Positions 25,661-35,650 of a DNA stretch of 64,000 bases are shown here, piece after piece. Source of the DNA: an uncultured Pelagibacteraceae bacterium (lineage in GTDB: Bacteria; Pseudomonadota; Alphaproteobacteria; Pelagibacterales; Pelagibacteraceae); the NCBI GenBank assembly GCA_902598315.1, contig CACKBP010000006.1, positions 1 through 64,000 on the forward strand. Direction: 5' to 3'. The first letter of the stretch is position 1; each line of letters opens with the position of its first letter. The translations under genes and the position numbers were made by a program. The notes under the pieces were generated by a model. That model searched no databases, had not been told where the DNA came from, and was given only the letters and a program-made list of their open reading frames with translations.

Positions 25661-26179
25661 ATGCATTTAAAATTAATAACACTAGGTTTGATAGTAATCC
25701 TTGCATCGTGTGAGGCGCTTAAGCCAAAAAAAGTAGATACAAGAAATGTTCCCGTTAATGCTCAAGAGAGAGCGAGAAAAAATATTAATGAGGGAAGAGG
25801 TACTAACCTTGGCGATTTACTTGGAAGAAAAGGATCTACAAATTATGAATTTAGCACATCTAATCCAATGTGGAGAGCTTCCTTAGAATTGTTAGATTTT
25901 CTACCACTTACAACAGTTGATTACTCTGGAGGAATGATTATTACTGATTGGTATTCTGAAAATAATTCAAATGAGTCGATTAAAATAACAGTAAGATTTT
26001 TAGATAACCAAATTAGGTCCAATAGTTTAAAAGTAATTGTACATAAAAAAAACTGTGTGACAGTAAATAACTGTAAAATTGATTTATTAAACAACAGTGC
26101 AATTGCAAATGAGCTACAGGTATCGATTATTAAAAAAGCTGCTCGTTTTCAAAAAGAGGATAAGAATAAAAAAAAATAG
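25661..26179 (+). CDS. DUF3576-family lipoprotein
   Basis: A predicted lipoprotein: MHLKLITLGLIVILASCEA with a lipobox ending at Cys17. The body contains NPMWRASLELLDFLPLTTVDYSGGMIITDWYS, the conserved segment of the alphaproteobacterial DUF3576 family, which is commonly found directly upstream of leuS as here. The C-terminus is Lys-rich. Molecular function is unknown; an outer-membrane or periplasmic role is inferred only from the signal peptide and the lptE gene downstream of leuS. Confidence 0.85.
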   Translation: MHLKLITLGLIVILASCEALKPKKVDTRNVPVNAQERARKNINEGRGTNLGDLLGRKGSTNYEFSTSNPMWRASLELLDFLPLTTVDYSGGMIITDWYSENNSNESIKITVRFLDNQIRSNSLKVIVHKKNCVTVNNCKIDLLNNSAIANELQVSIIKKAARFQKEDKNKKK

Positions 26180-26185
26180 CCTCAC

Positions 26186-28702
26186 ATGGAAAGAATAAAT
26201 TTTCAAGTAATTGAAAAAAAATGGCAAGAAAAATTTAAGTCTCATAAACTTTATAACAAAGATCCAAAGGCTAAAAAGTTTTACTGTTTAGAAATGTTTC
26301 CATATCCATCGGGTAAAATTCATATGGGACACGTGAGAAATTACACAATTGGAGATGTTATTGCTAGGTATAAATTTCTAAATGGATTTAATGTTTTGCA
26401 TCCAATGGGCTGGGACTCTTTTGGTTTACCTGCAGAGAATGCTTCCAAGATGAACAACTTACACCCAAAAGAGTGGACAAATAAAAATATTGAAATAATG
26501 AAAAATCAATTAAAAATCCTTGGATTATCTATCGATTGGGATCTTGAAATCTCTACATGTGATGAAAATTATTACAAACATCAACAAGAATTGTTCATAG
26601 ATTTTTATAACCAAGGATTGATTTCAAGAAAGGAAACTTACGTAAATTGGGACCCTAAGGAGAAAACTGTTTTAGCAAATGAACAGGTCATAAATGGCAG
26701 AGGTTGGAGATCTAATGCAGTAGTTGAAAGAAAGAAATTATCTCAGTGGTTTTTTAATATAACTAAATTTTCAGATGAACTACTAGCTGATTTGGAGAAA
26801 TTGAAGGGTTGGCCAGATAAAGTTAAATTAATGCAAAAAAACTGGATTGGTAAATCTTTTGGTTGTGAAATCAATTTTGAATTAGACAATAGTAAAGAAA
26901 AAATTAACATATTTACAACTAGACCCGATACGATTTTTGGAGCAACTTTTATATGTTTGTCTGTAGACCACAAATTAAGCAAAAAATTTTCGTCGACACA
27001 AGAATTTAAAAAATTTAAAGATGAGTGTGATAAGACTGGAACTACGGAAGAAGCTCTAGCAAACGCGGAAAAATTAGGTTTTAACACTAAATTATTCGTT
27101 AAACATCCCTTTATAAAAGGGAAAAAATTACCTATTTTTTTCGCCAATTTCGTACTGATGGATTATGGTAGTGGCGCAATATTTGGCTGCCCTGCTCATG
27201 ACCAAAGAGATTTTGATTTTGCAAAAAAATACAAACTTGAAATCATACAGGTTGTTTCTCAAAAAGAGGTGTTATCTAACTTAACGGAAGCTTACACAGG
27301 TGATGGTAAAATTATTAATTCTGAATTTTTGAATGGGTTAGAAGTTATGAAGGCAAAAGAGAAAATTATAAATGAAATAGAAAAAAAACAAATTGGTATA
27401 AGAAAAACTTTATATAGACTTAAAGACTGGGGTGTGTCTAGGCAAAGATATTGGGGCTGTCCTATACCGATGATTTATCTTGAAGATGGGAGCATTGAGC
27501 CGGTTGATAAAAGTGAACTTCCAATAAAATTACCGGATGATATTGACTTAAAGTCTCGGGGTAACCCACTTGACACTCACCCAACATGGAAAATTACAAA
27601 ACAAAAATCTACAGGTAAAAGAGCTTTGAGAGAAACTGATACTTTAGATACTTTCGTAGACTCTTCATGGTATTTTCTAAGGTTTTGCTCGCCTAATTAC
27701 AATTTTCCACTTGATGAAAAAAAAATTAATTACTGGATGCCAGTTGATCAGTATATTGGAGGTATAGAACATGCAATTTTGCATCTGCTTTACTCGAGAT
27801 TTTTTACTAAAGGTATTCAACAATGTAATAAAAACTTAAAGATATCTGAGCCATTTAAAAACCTCTTTACACAAGGCATGGTTTGTCATGAATCTTATAA
27901 AGATGAAAGAGGCGAATGGTTGTATCCCGATGAAATCGAGAAAGTTAGTAACAACACAGTCATAAAAAAAACTGATAAAAGTAAAGTGATTGTAGGCCCA
28001 CCTGAGTCAATGTCAAAATCAAAGAAAAATACTATTGACCCAGAAATAATGATTAAACAATACGGAGCTGACTCAGTGCGCTGGTTTATATTATCTGATA
28101 GTCCGCCAGAAAAGGATGTTCAGTGGTCAGACAGTGGTGTTGTGTCTGCTAACAAATTTTTACAAAAAATCTGGAACTTGAATTATTCTATATCAATCAG
28201 GGAAAACAAGAAGTCGGATAAAAGCAAAGAAATTAAATTTAATTCGGAAATTAACAGTTACCTATTTAGAATAGATCAGACGATTAATACTTTTAGATTT
28301 AATGTTTCTATAGCAAATTTTTACGAAGTTTATAAAATTTTTAAAAACTACCTGGAAACTGATATAAATAATGAGATTTTAAAGGAGGGGATAATTAAAA
28401 TTATGAAGCAGATGGTACCATTTGTTCCTCACCTTGCCCATGAGTGCTTAGAATTGCACAAATGTAAAACTGTAAATATGTGGCCATCAATCAAGAAGAA
28501 TGATTTGATAGAAAAGATAAAATTAGCAGTTCAAGTTAATGGAAAAACAAGAGATATTTTAGAAGTTTCAAAAGATTTAAAAGAAAAAGATATTAACGAT
28601 ATAATTAACAGCCAATCAAAAGCTAAAAAATATTTAGAGCAAAAGAAAATCAAAAAAGTTATCTTTGTAAAAAATAAAATTATAAACTACATAGTTATAT
28701 AA
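26186..28702 (+). CDS. leuS: Leucyl-tRNA synthetase
   Basis: Class I synthetase charging tRNA-Leu. The HIGH motif lies in [15 protein letters not shown] (about 38-52), the CP1 editing domain spans about 220-410 ([12 protein letters not shown] present), and the KMSKS motif is SMSKSKKNT. Length (838) is normal. It starts 6 bp after the DUF3576 gene and its stop overlaps the lptE start (TAATG). Confidence 0.97.
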   Translation: MERINFQVIEKKWQEKFKSHKLYNKDPKAKKFYCLEMFPYPSGKIHMGHVRNYTIGDVIARYKFLNGFNVLHPMGWDSFGLPAENASKMNNLHPKEWTNKNIEIMKNQLKILGLSIDWDLEISTCDENYYKHQQELFIDFYNQGLISRKETYVNWDPKEKTVLANEQVINGRGWRSNAVVERKKLSQWFFNITKFSDELLADLEKLKGWPDKVKLMQKNWIGKSFGCEINFELDNSKEKINIFTTRPDTIFGATFICLSVDHKLSKKFSSTQEFKKFKDECDKTGTTEEALANAEKLGFNTKLFVKHPFIKGKKLPIFFANFVLMDYGSGAIFGCPAHDQRDFDFAKKYKLEIIQVVSQKEVLSNLTEAYTGDGKIINSEFLNGLEVMKAKEKIINEIEKKQIGIRKTLYRLKDWGVSRQRYWGCPIPMIYLEDGSIEPVDKSELPIKLPDDIDLKSRGNPLDTHPTWKITKQKSTGKRALRETDTLDTFVDSSWYFLRFCSPNYNFPLDEKKINYWMPVDQYIGGIEHAILHLLYSRFFTKGIQQCNKNLKISEPFKNLFTQGMVCHESYKDERGEWLYPDEIEKVSNNTVIKKTDKSKVIVGPPESMSKSKKNTIDPEIMIKQYGADSVRWFILSDSPPEKDVQWSDSGVVSANKFLQKIWNLNYSISIRENKKSDKSKEIKFNSEINSYLFRIDQTINTFRFNVSIANFYEVYKIFKNYLETDINNEILKEGIIKIMKQMVPFVPHLAHECLELHKCKTVNMWPSIKKNDLIEKIKLAVQVNGKTRDILEVSKDLKEKDINDIINSQSKAKKYLEQKKIKKVIFVKNKIINYIVI

Positions 28703-29178
28703 TGTTAAATAAACCAAATCCTTTTTTATTTACTGTTTTTTTAATTCTAATATACGGTTGCGGTTTTAAATTTGTAGATAAATCAAAATTAATAAATTTT
28801 AAGATTGATACTATTGTTACGTCAGGAGAAAAAAGGCTGAATTACAAGATAAAAAATAAAGTCTTACTAAGCTCAAACGACCAAAGTAATCGTAGAATAC
28901 AAATTGATCTAAAGTCTGAAAGAAAAAAAAGTGTTAAGGAAAAAAATATAAGAAATGAAATCACTAAATATGAGGTTATGGTTGTGACAAAAATAATTGT
29001 AACAGAAATAAATAATCTTGAAAAAAAAGAATTCTCAATTAGCAAATTCGGAGATTATGTTGTTGCCGATCAGTATTCAAAAACTTTAAATAATGAGAGA
29101 AAACTTCTAGATATTCTTACTAACAAAATTTCGGAGGCAATTATCGAAAAGTTAACTCAAAATTTAAATGATTTATAA
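28702..29178 (+). CDS. lptE: LPS-assembly lipoprotein LptE-like
   Basis: A small lipoprotein (158 residues) with lipobox LIYGC (Cys20) followed by GFKF, as in LptE, the plug protein of the LptD outer-membrane LPS translocon. Similarity in the body is weak, as is normal for LptE, but the position between leuS and holA is the conserved LptE locus across proteobacteria, which carries most of the weight. It overlaps holA by 11 bp. Confidence 0.75.
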   Translation: MLNKPNPFLFTVFLILIYGCGFKFVDKSKLINFKIDTIVTSGEKRLNYKIKNKVLLSSNDQSNRRIQIDLKSERKKSVKEKNIRNEITKYEVMVVTKIIVTEINNLEKKEFSISKFGDYVVADQYSKTLNNERKLLDILTNKISEAIIEKLTQNLNDL

Positions 29179-30154
29179 AAGTTACCAAGTTGAGCTTAAT
29201 GCCAAAATTATTAAACAAGATTTGGTATTATTTTATGGAGAAAACCTAGGTCTACAAGACGATATTAGAAGAAATATAAAGCTAAATTATCCTGGAAGTG
29301 AAATATTGTACTTTGATCAAGATGATTTACTTAAAAATAAAAATTTAATTTTTAATGAAATGAATAATGACTCATTATTTAACAAACAAAAAATTTTTTT
29401 TATAGGTCAAGTGAATGAAAAAATTTTTGATCTCATAAAAGAAATTGATTATAAAAACGATAAAAAAATATTTTTATTTGGAGGATTGTTAGAGAAAAAA
29501 TCTAAATTAAGAAACTTTTTTGAAAAAGAAAACAATTGTGCGGTAGTTCCATGTTATGAAGATAATGAAATTAACATCAAAAAAATAATTTTATATCACC
29601 TTAAGGATTATCAAGGACTCACTAATAACGTCATAAGTTTAATTATAGAAAAAACTGGGCTTAACAGGGTAAAACTCAATAATGAGCTTCAGAAAATAAC
29701 AAGTTTGTTTCAAAATAAGAATATTGATCTGAAAAAATTAGAGCTTTTGTTAAACTTAAAAGAAAATGATGATTTTAATAAACTTAAAGATATGGCTTTT
29801 AATGGAAATAAGGAAAAAACTAATAATTTACTAAGTGAAACCAATCTAGAAAATGAAAAGAATATTTACTATCTAAACATAATAAACAACAGGTTGCAGA
29901 AACTTTTAGAATTAAAAAAAAATAGAAAAAGTTCAAACATTAATGATGATATTGATAATCTTAAACCACCTATTTTTTGGAAAGAAAAGCCGAATTTTGC
30001 TATTCAAGCAAATAAATGGTGTGAAAAAAAAATTCTTACTATGATGAGAAGAACTTATAAATTAGAAATTGAATTAAAATCAAACTCTTCGATTAATAAA
30101 AATATATTATTTAAAAAATTAATGGTAGATATCTGTAATATAGCTAATTCCTAG
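29168..30154 (+). CDS. holA: DNA polymerase III delta subunit HolA
   Basis: The clamp-loader subunit that opens the beta clamp. The N-terminal AAA-like region has DLVLFYGENLGLQDDIRR (without a true Walker A, as expected), followed by KIFFIGQVNEK and the C-terminal collar domain with IIEKTGLNRVKLNNELQKI. Length 328. Its locus after leuS-lptE is the standard one. It converges with parB, overlapping by 11 bp. Confidence 0.88.
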   Translation: MIYKSYQVELNAKIIKQDLVLFYGENLGLQDDIRRNIKLNYPGSEILYFDQDDLLKNKNLIFNEMNNDSLFNKQKIFFIGQVNEKIFDLIKEIDYKNDKKIFLFGGLLEKKSKLRNFFEKENNCAVVPCYEDNEINIKKIILYHLKDYQGLTNNVISLIIEKTGLNRVKLNNELQKITSLFQNKNIDLKKLELLLNLKENDDFNKLKDMAFNGNKEKTNNLLSETNLENEKNIYYLNIINNRLQKLLELKKNRKSSNINDDIDNLKPPIFWKEKPNFAIQANKWCEKKILTMMRRTYKLEIELKSNSSINKNILFKKLMVDICNIANS

Positions 30155-30998
30155 TTAGCAAATCTGACACTAACTCAAACTGATCTAAATCTTTATACTC
30201 GATTGTAACTTTTCCAGAATTATTTTTTTTGTTTAATATATTTACTTTTAAACCAAGAGATTTTTGGATTCTCTCTTGGGCCTTTAATATATTTGCATCA
30301 ATTACTTTTTCTTTATTATTACCCCTTTTATTTCTTACAAGGTATTCCACCTTTCTAGCGCTGTAATTTTTTGATACTATTTCCTCGGCAATACTGGAGG
30401 CATTAGAAATTCCTATTAATGGTCTAGCTTGACCTGAAGTCAGTGTACCTTCTTCTAGCATGGCGATAACATCACTCGGTAAAGTTAAAAGTCTTAGTGT
30501 ATTACTTATATGACTTCTACTTTTAGACATTAATTTAGAAATACTTTCATGATCATATTTAAATTCATCATTCAGTCTTTTATACCCACGAGCTTCCTCG
30601 ATTGGGTTAAGATCATCACGCTGAATATTTTCTACTATAGCAACTTCTAAAGACTCAACATCTGATAAATCTAATATTGTAACTGGTATTTCGTGTAAAC
30701 CTGCTTTTTGTGCAGCTAGCCACCTTCTCTCTCCAGCAACAATTTCATATTTACCTGATTTAGATTTACTAGGTCTAACTGCGATAGGCTGAATAATGCC
30801 GTTTTTTCTTATAGAATTGGCTAATTCTTCCAATTTTTCCTCTTTGAAATTTTGCCTAGGCTGATACGGATTTCGAGTTAAATCGGCGATAGCAGCCGTA
30901 TTATTTTGACTCGTAAGAGGTGATTTTTCCTTTGGAGCTGTATCTCCAAATAATGCGGATAACCCTCTGCCTAAACCTCTTTTTTTTCCAGAATTCAT
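30144..30998 (-). CDS. parB: Chromosome partitioning protein ParB
   Basis: A DNA-binding CTPase that loads at parS and spreads along the chromosome. N-terminal MNSGKKRGLGRGLSALFGD is the ParA-interaction motif; the CTP/ParB box region includes NPYQPRQNF and GERRWLAAQKAG; the HTH is in MSKSRSHISNTLRLLTLP; a short C-terminal dimerisation domain follows. Length 284. It overlaps parA by 4 bp. Candidate parS sites lie about 1-1.2 kb upstream, inside rsmG. Confidence 0.97.
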   Translation of the reverse strand: MNSGKKRGLGRGLSALFGDTAPKEKSPLTSQNNTAAIADLTRNPYQPRQNFKEEKLEELANSIRKNGIIQPIAVRPSKSKSGKYEIVAGERRWLAAQKAGLHEIPVTILDLSDVESLEVAIVENIQRDDLNPIEEARGYKRLNDEFKYDHESISKLMSKSRSHISNTLRLLTLPSDVIAMLEEGTLTSGQARPLIGISNASSIAEEIVSKNYSARKVEYLVRNKRGNNKEKVIDANILKAQERIQKSLGLKVNILNKKNNSGKVTIEYKDLDQFELVSDLLTRN

Positions 30999-31792
30999 GC
31001 AGCGCTTTCAATTTGATTTTTTTTTAAAAATTCTTCAGCCAGTTTAAAATAAGATTTACTTCCAATACAATTTTTATCGTAAACAACGCAAGGTAACCCA
31101 TGTGAAGGTGCTTCAGACAAACGTACGTTTCTTTGAATCACCGTCTGATATACTTTTTCTTTAAAATAATTTCTTGCTTCTCTGTCAACCTCAGAAGAAA
31201 GTTTGTTTCTTTTGTCAAACATTGTCAGTAAAATACCTCTGATCTTAAGACCTGGATTTAGATTTTCTTTTATGCGATCAATTGTTTTTACAAGCTGAGT
31301 GATACCCTCTAATGCGAAGAATTCTGTTTGAAGCGGGACCAGCAATTCATCTGAGGCAACTAATGCCATTATAGTAAGTAAGCTTAGAGACGGGGGACAG
31401 TCTATAAAAATATTATCGTATTTTTTTAGAAGGCCGCTTTTTTTTAATTTAAGAATTTCTTTTAATACAAATGCTCTGTTAGAGTCATTAGCAGTTTCAA
31501 CCTCAAGACCAGAAAGATTTACATGAGAACCTATTAGATCAAGATTTTCGATATCAGTTTTCTGGATTATATTTTCAATATTGGTTTTTTTTATTAAAAG
31601 ATTATAAACATTCTTATCCTCATCATTATTATTCTTTCCTAAGCCGGTTGTTGCATTACCCTGTGGATCTAAATCAATTACTAAATTATTTTGACCCATA
31701 ATGGACAGTGATGCAGCCAAATTTATTACTGTGGTGGTTTTTCCCACGCCACCTTTCTGATTTATGATCGCTAATGTTGTGGGTGATGACAT
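30995..31792 (-). CDS. parA: Chromosome partitioning ATPase ParA (Soj)
   Basis: A Walker-type ATPase that forms the gradient moving ParB-parS complexes. The deviant Walker A is NQKGGVGKTTT near residue 11-21, the A' motif is DLDPQGNATTGLG, and Walker B is IFIDCPPSL. Length 265. It lies directly after rsmG on the minus strand, giving the classic gidA-gidB-parA-parB order. Confidence 0.97.
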   Translation of the reverse strand: MSSPTTLAIINQKGGVGKTTTVINLAASLSIMGQNNLVIDLDPQGNATTGLGKNNNDEDKNVYNLLIKKTNIENIIQKTDIENLDLIGSHVNLSGLEVETANDSNRAFVLKEILKLKKSGLLKKYDNIFIDCPPSLSLLTIMALVASDELLVPLQTEFFALEGITQLVKTIDRIKENLNPGLKIRGILLTMFDKRNKLSSEVDREARNYFKEKVYQTVIQRNVRLSEAPSHGLPCVVYDKNCIGSKSYFKLAEEFLKKNQIESAA

Positions 31793-32410
31793 TTATTTGT
31801 TAATCTCCATCAAAATTATTTTTGAATCTTTATTTGTCATGCTGCTTTCTAATTTATAAGGGTATTTTTTTGTTTTTAAAGAATTATTTAATTCTTTCTG
31901 TGCATTTTGACCTTTTAAAATCATTAATTTATGGGGCTTTTTAGCGATTTCACGTGAAACTTGTATTATTTGATCTAATTTTTTAAAAGCTCTACAGATT
32001 ATTAACTCAGAATCTAAAACTTCGTCTCTGACATCTCCAAAAACTTCTGCATTTAAACTCAATTCCTTAATTACACCCGTTAAAAACCTTCTTTTTACTG
32101 GTGATTTTTCATACAATTTCACGTGAAAAGCCTTATTTTCATTGAATATTTCTACTACGAGACCCGGGAATCCTGCTCCAGAGCCAAGATCAGCGATGGA
32201 ATTAAGGTTAAAATCAATAAACTTAACCAATTGTGCTGAATCAAGTATATGTCTATGCCAAATTTGATTTTCTGTGCTTTTAGAAATTAAATTATAATTT
32301 TGATTTTCTTTTAAAACTAGATTTGTGAACTTTATAAGCTTCTCAATTGAATGATCTCTAAAATTAAGACTCTTTTTGAGAATATTTATAACTTCAAGCT
32401 GCTGCATCAA
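31793..32410 (-). CDS. rsmG: 16S rRNA (guanine527-N7)-methyltransferase RsmG (GidB)
   Basis: A SAM-dependent methyltransferase for G527 of 16S rRNA. The SAM loop is [18 protein letters not shown], with [13 protein letters not shown] following and [12 protein letters not shown] in the second half. Length 205. It overlaps mnmG by 4 bp. Two 12-bp palindromes resembling parS lie within this reading frame, so the gene sequence is under a second constraint. Confidence 0.95.
   Translation of the reverse strand: MMQQLEVINILKKSLNFRDHSIEKLIKFTNLVLKENQNYNLISKSTENQIWHRHILDSAQLVKFIDFNLNSIADLGSGAGFPGLVVEIFNENKAFHVKLYEKSPVKRRFLTGVIKELSLNAEVFGDVRDEVLDSELIICRAFKKLDQIIQVSREIAKKPHKLMILKGQNAQKELNNSLKTKKYPYKLESSMTNKDSKIILMEINK
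31946..31961. other. parS-like ParB-binding site 1 (inside rsmG)
   Basis: The 16 bases centred on CACGTG match the conserved bacterial parS consensus TGTTTCACGTGAAACA at 13 of 16 positions, including the whole palindromic core TTTCACGTGAAA plus the next C. It lies within 1.2 kb of parAB. I found the 12-bp core only here and at the second site in the window. Confidence 0.8.
32115..32130. other. parS-like ParB-binding site 2 (inside rsmG)
   Basis: The core TTTCACGTGAAA is intact and 12 of 16 positions of the parS consensus match. Its centre is 169 bp from that of the first site. Two copies of a 12-bp palindrome in one 618-bp AT-rich gene next to parAB are unlikely by chance. Confidence 0.75.
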
Positions 32411-34275
32411 GCAGTGGCTTTATATCTAAGTTTTTTAATGTGTGAAAGAAGCATAATTATTGCTGCTGGCGTAACACCGTCAATACGAATAGCTTGACCT
32501 AGCGTTTTGGGCTTCACCTGAAGCAACTTACTCTTAATCTCATTAGATAGGCCGCTCAGTTTTTCATAATCTATACCCTCAGGTATGATAACGGACTCGT
32601 CTTTCTTAAAAGACTCTATGTCTCTATCTTGTCTGTCAAGGTAACCCATATAATGGGCATCTGTTTCAACTTGATTTTCTATAGGCTTTGGAAAACTAGG
32701 TATATCGCAAAATACTTGCCTTATTTTTGCCATATTTACTTTTCGCTGGCCCATAATCTCTAAGCAAGATCTTTTTACTCCATCCATAGCAATTTTGATA
32801 TCATATTTCTTAGCTTGATTAGGTGATAAATAATTATTTTTTAAAATTGAATTAAGAGCCAAGATATTTTTTTTCTTTTCGTTAAATATTTTTTTTCTTT
32901 CAGACTTCACTAAATTTAAATTGATTCCAAAATCAGTTAGCCTTTGATCGGCATTATCGGCTCTTAAAGTTAGTCTGTATTCAGCTCTAGATGTAAACAT
33001 TCTATAAGGTTCCGTAACTCCTTTTGTAATGAGGTCATCAATCATGACGCCAATATAAGATGTTGATCGATCTAAAATAAACTCTTCTTGATTTTGAATT
33101 TTAAGAGCCGCATTAATCCCAGCAATCAAACCTTGAGCTGCAGCCTCTTCGTACCCTGTAGTTCCATTGATTTGTCCAGCAAGAAATAAAGAATTAATTT
33201 TTTTTGTTTCTAAGGTAGCTTTTAACTCCCTTGGATCCACATAATCATACTCAATTGCGTACCCAGCCCTCTTCATCTTAACATGCTCTAAACCCTTGAT
33301 TTTGCTCAGTATTTTAAACTGTATCTCCTCTGGCAGAGAGGTTGATATGCCGTTTGGGTAAATAGTATTGTCCTTTAATCCCTCTGGTTCTAAAAATATT
33401 TGGTGTTTTTCTTTTTCCTTAAACTTAACAATTTTATCCTCTATAGATGGACAATATCTAGGTCCTACTCCTTTTATGTTTCCTGAATACATAGCACTTC
33501 TAGAAATGTTTTCACTAATAATTTTGTGAACATCATTATTTGTATAGGTCATCCCACATTTAATCTGCTTATTATTGATCTTGTTCGTCAAGAAAGAGAA
33601 ATAATAATGATCATCATCAGCAGGCTGCATTTCTAAGCCGTCATAATTAATTGTATCACCATCTAGTCTAGGAGGCGTTCCAGTTTTTAATCTTCCAATT
33701 TGCATTTTAAATTTTGACAATTGTTCACTCAAACCGGTGGATGGTTTTTCATCGAACCTACCTGCTGGTATTTGTTTTTCACCTATATGAATCAAACCAT
33801 TTAAAAAAGTTCCTGTAGTCAATATTAATTCTTTAGTTCTTACTTCTTTACCGCTTTGACAAATAAATCCTATGATCTTGTTATGCTCAAATAAAAATTT
33901 TGTTACTGGATCAGCAATAACTTCCAAATTTTCATAATTTAGCAAAATTTTTTGCATATGTTCTTTATAAAGAGCTCTATCTGACTGGGTCCTTGGTCCT
34001 TGCACTGCTGGACCACGACTTCTATTTAACAATCTAAATTGGATACCAGATTTATCAGCTACAACACCCATCACACCATCTAAAGCATCGATTTCTCTTA
34101 CAAGATGCCCTTTTCCTAGCCCTCCTATAGCGGGATTGCATGACATTTCACCTATAGTCTCTATTTTATGAGTAAAAAGAGCAGTATTTACGCCCATTCT
34201 AGCGGAAGCTGCTGCCGCCTCGCATCCAGCATGTCCTCCACCTATAACTACTACATCATAGCTTTGTTTTGTCAT
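32407..34275 (-). CDS. mnmG: tRNA uridine-5-carboxymethylaminomethyl modification enzyme MnmG (GidA)
   Basis: An FAD enzyme that with MnmE makes cmnm5U34 in tRNAs. The FAD fingerprint [17 protein letters not shown] is at the N-terminus (about 12-28). Conserved segments are [24 protein letters not shown] and [29 protein letters not shown], and the C-terminal MnmE-binding helical domain is intact. Length 622. It shares a minus-strand cluster with mnmE, 42 bp upstream. Confidence 0.97.
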   Translation of the reverse strand: MTKQSYDVVVIGGGHAGCEAAAASARMGVNTALFTHKIETIGEMSCNPAIGGLGKGHLVREIDALDGVMGVVADKSGIQFRLLNRSRGPAVQGPRTQSDRALYKEHMQKILLNYENLEVIADPVTKFLFEHNKIIGFICQSGKEVRTKELILTTGTFLNGLIHIGEKQIPAGRFDEKPSTGLSEQLSKFKMQIGRLKTGTPPRLDGDTINYDGLEMQPADDDHYYFSFLTNKINNKQIKCGMTYTNNDVHKIISENISRSAMYSGNIKGVGPRYCPSIEDKIVKFKEKEKHQIFLEPEGLKDNTIYPNGISTSLPEEIQFKILSKIKGLEHVKMKRAGYAIEYDYVDPRELKATLETKKINSLFLAGQINGTTGYEEAAAQGLIAGINAALKIQNQEEFILDRSTSYIGVMIDDLITKGVTEPYRMFTSRAEYRLTLRADNADQRLTDFGINLNLVKSERKKIFNEKKKNILALNSILKNNYLSPNQAKKYDIKIAMDGVKRSCLEIMGQRKVNMAKIRQVFCDIPSFPKPIENQVETDAHYMGYLDRQDRDIESFKKDESVIIPEGIDYEKLSGLSNEIKSKLLQVKPKTLGQAIRIDGVTPAAIIMLLSHIKKLRYKATA

Positions 34276-34317
34276 GCTGTGAATGTAAACGTCTAATTTA
34301 AGAATACAAGAAGTATT

Positions 34318-35646
34318 TTATTTACCAATACAAAAGTCTTTAAATATTGATCCAAGTATTTCTTCCACATCTACCTTACCGACGATACTGCCAAGATGTC
34401 GTGTGGCCATTCTTAGGTCTTCAGCCGCTAATTCGAGGTCTTTGTTTTGATCCTTTTTAAGGAATTTATTAATCTCTTTTAAGCAATCATTAAGCTTAAC
34501 CCTATGCCTCTCTCTAGTAATTAAACCACTATTATTGGATGTAAACTTTTTGCTTAACTTAGTTTTAATCAAATTTATTAATTTATCGATATTTTTATTA
34601 TCTTTTACTGAAGCTAAAACAGTATCACCATTAAATTTGTGATTTCGCTTTTCCGAGACATCTGATTTATTTAAAAGAATTATAGTATCTTTATTAATCA
34701 TATTCTGTATTTCTTGATTAATTTTTTTTGATGAATTATCAATTACTACTATATTTAAATCTGCTTCTTTTGATTTGCCTAATGCTAAAGAAATCCCTTT
34801 TTTTTCTACTTCGTTTTTAGCTTCTCTTATACCTGCTGTATCAGCAAGAATTACTGGGTACCCATCTAAATTAAGATAAGTCTCAATAACATCTCTTGTT
34901 GTGCCAGCCTCATCTGAAACAATTGCTACCTCTCTTTTTGAAAGTAAATTTAATAATGATGATTTTCCTGCATTGACTTCGCCTGTAATTGAAACCCTAA
35001 AACCGTCTCTGATTTTTTCTCCAACTCTATTATCTTCAATAATTTTTGTAATTTCTGAATGAATTTCTTTAATTGATTTGTGTGCATCTTTTAATACTTT
35101 TTCTGGAAGATCTTCCTCGGCAAAATCAATTTTAGCTTCTATAAAAGCAAGTGATTTTATTATTTTTTCCCTCAGATCATTATAATAATTCGAAGCGTTG
35201 CCCTGTACTAATTTAACTGCTTGTTGTCTTTGAAGTTCCGTCTCGGAATGGATTAGATCTCCTATACTTTCTGCTTTTAACAAATCAATTTTCTCGTTTT
35301 GAAAAGCAATTTTAGTAAACTCACCTGGTTCAGCTAATCTGCAGTTTTTTTGCTCGGAAAGTACTCTTAATAAGGCGTTTATAACTGCGTTACTTCCATG
35401 GATTTGTAATTCTGCTAGATCTTCACCAGTATAGCTATTTGGCCCGGGAAACCACAATAATAGAGCCTCTGGATCTATTATACTATCATTTTTAGGGTCA
35501 TAAAACTTACAAAAATTAACTTCGTTCGACTTTATATCTTTTGACTTAGTCAAATTTTGACAAATATTAAGCGTGTCCTTGCCAGATATTCTAACAATAG
35601 ATATTCCAGAGGGGCCTCTACCCGATGATAAAGCATAAATGTTCAT
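34318..35646 (-). CDS. mnmE: tRNA modification GTPase MnmE (TrmE)
   Basis: A GTPase partner of MnmG. The N-terminal tetrahydrofolate-binding domain (1-118, ALSSGRGPSGISIVRISG) is followed by helical regions and the G domain with P-loop GEVNAGKSSLLN, DTAGIR and NKSD. The C-terminal CIGK motif that supplies the reactive Cys is intact as the last four residues. Length 442. It lies 4 bp downstream of the UbiH-like gene. Confidence 0.97.
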   Translation of the reverse strand: MNIYALSSGRGPSGISIVRISGKDTLNICQNLTKSKDIKSNEVNFCKFYDPKNDSIIDPEALLLWFPGPNSYTGEDLAELQIHGSNAVINALLRVLSEQKNCRLAEPGEFTKIAFQNEKIDLLKAESIGDLIHSETELQRQQAVKLVQGNASNYYNDLREKIIKSLAFIEAKIDFAEEDLPEKVLKDAHKSIKEIHSEITKIIEDNRVGEKIRDGFRVSITGEVNAGKSSLLNLLSKREVAIVSDEAGTTRDVIETYLNLDGYPVILADTAGIREAKNEVEKKGISLALGKSKEADLNIVVIDNSSKKINQEIQNMINKDTIILLNKSDVSEKRNHKFNGDTVLASVKDNKNIDKLINLIKTKLSKKFTSNNSGLITRERHRVKLNDCLKEINKFLKKDQNKDLELAAEDLRMATRHLGSIVGKVDVEEILGSIFKDFCIGK

Positions 35647-35650
35647 TGAA

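Noticed and set aside
26330-26340. CACGTG in leuS as a third parS site
   Set aside because: Flanks (GGGA on the left, AGAA on the right) do not match the TTT/AAA arms of parS; it encodes the HIGH-type motif of LeuS.
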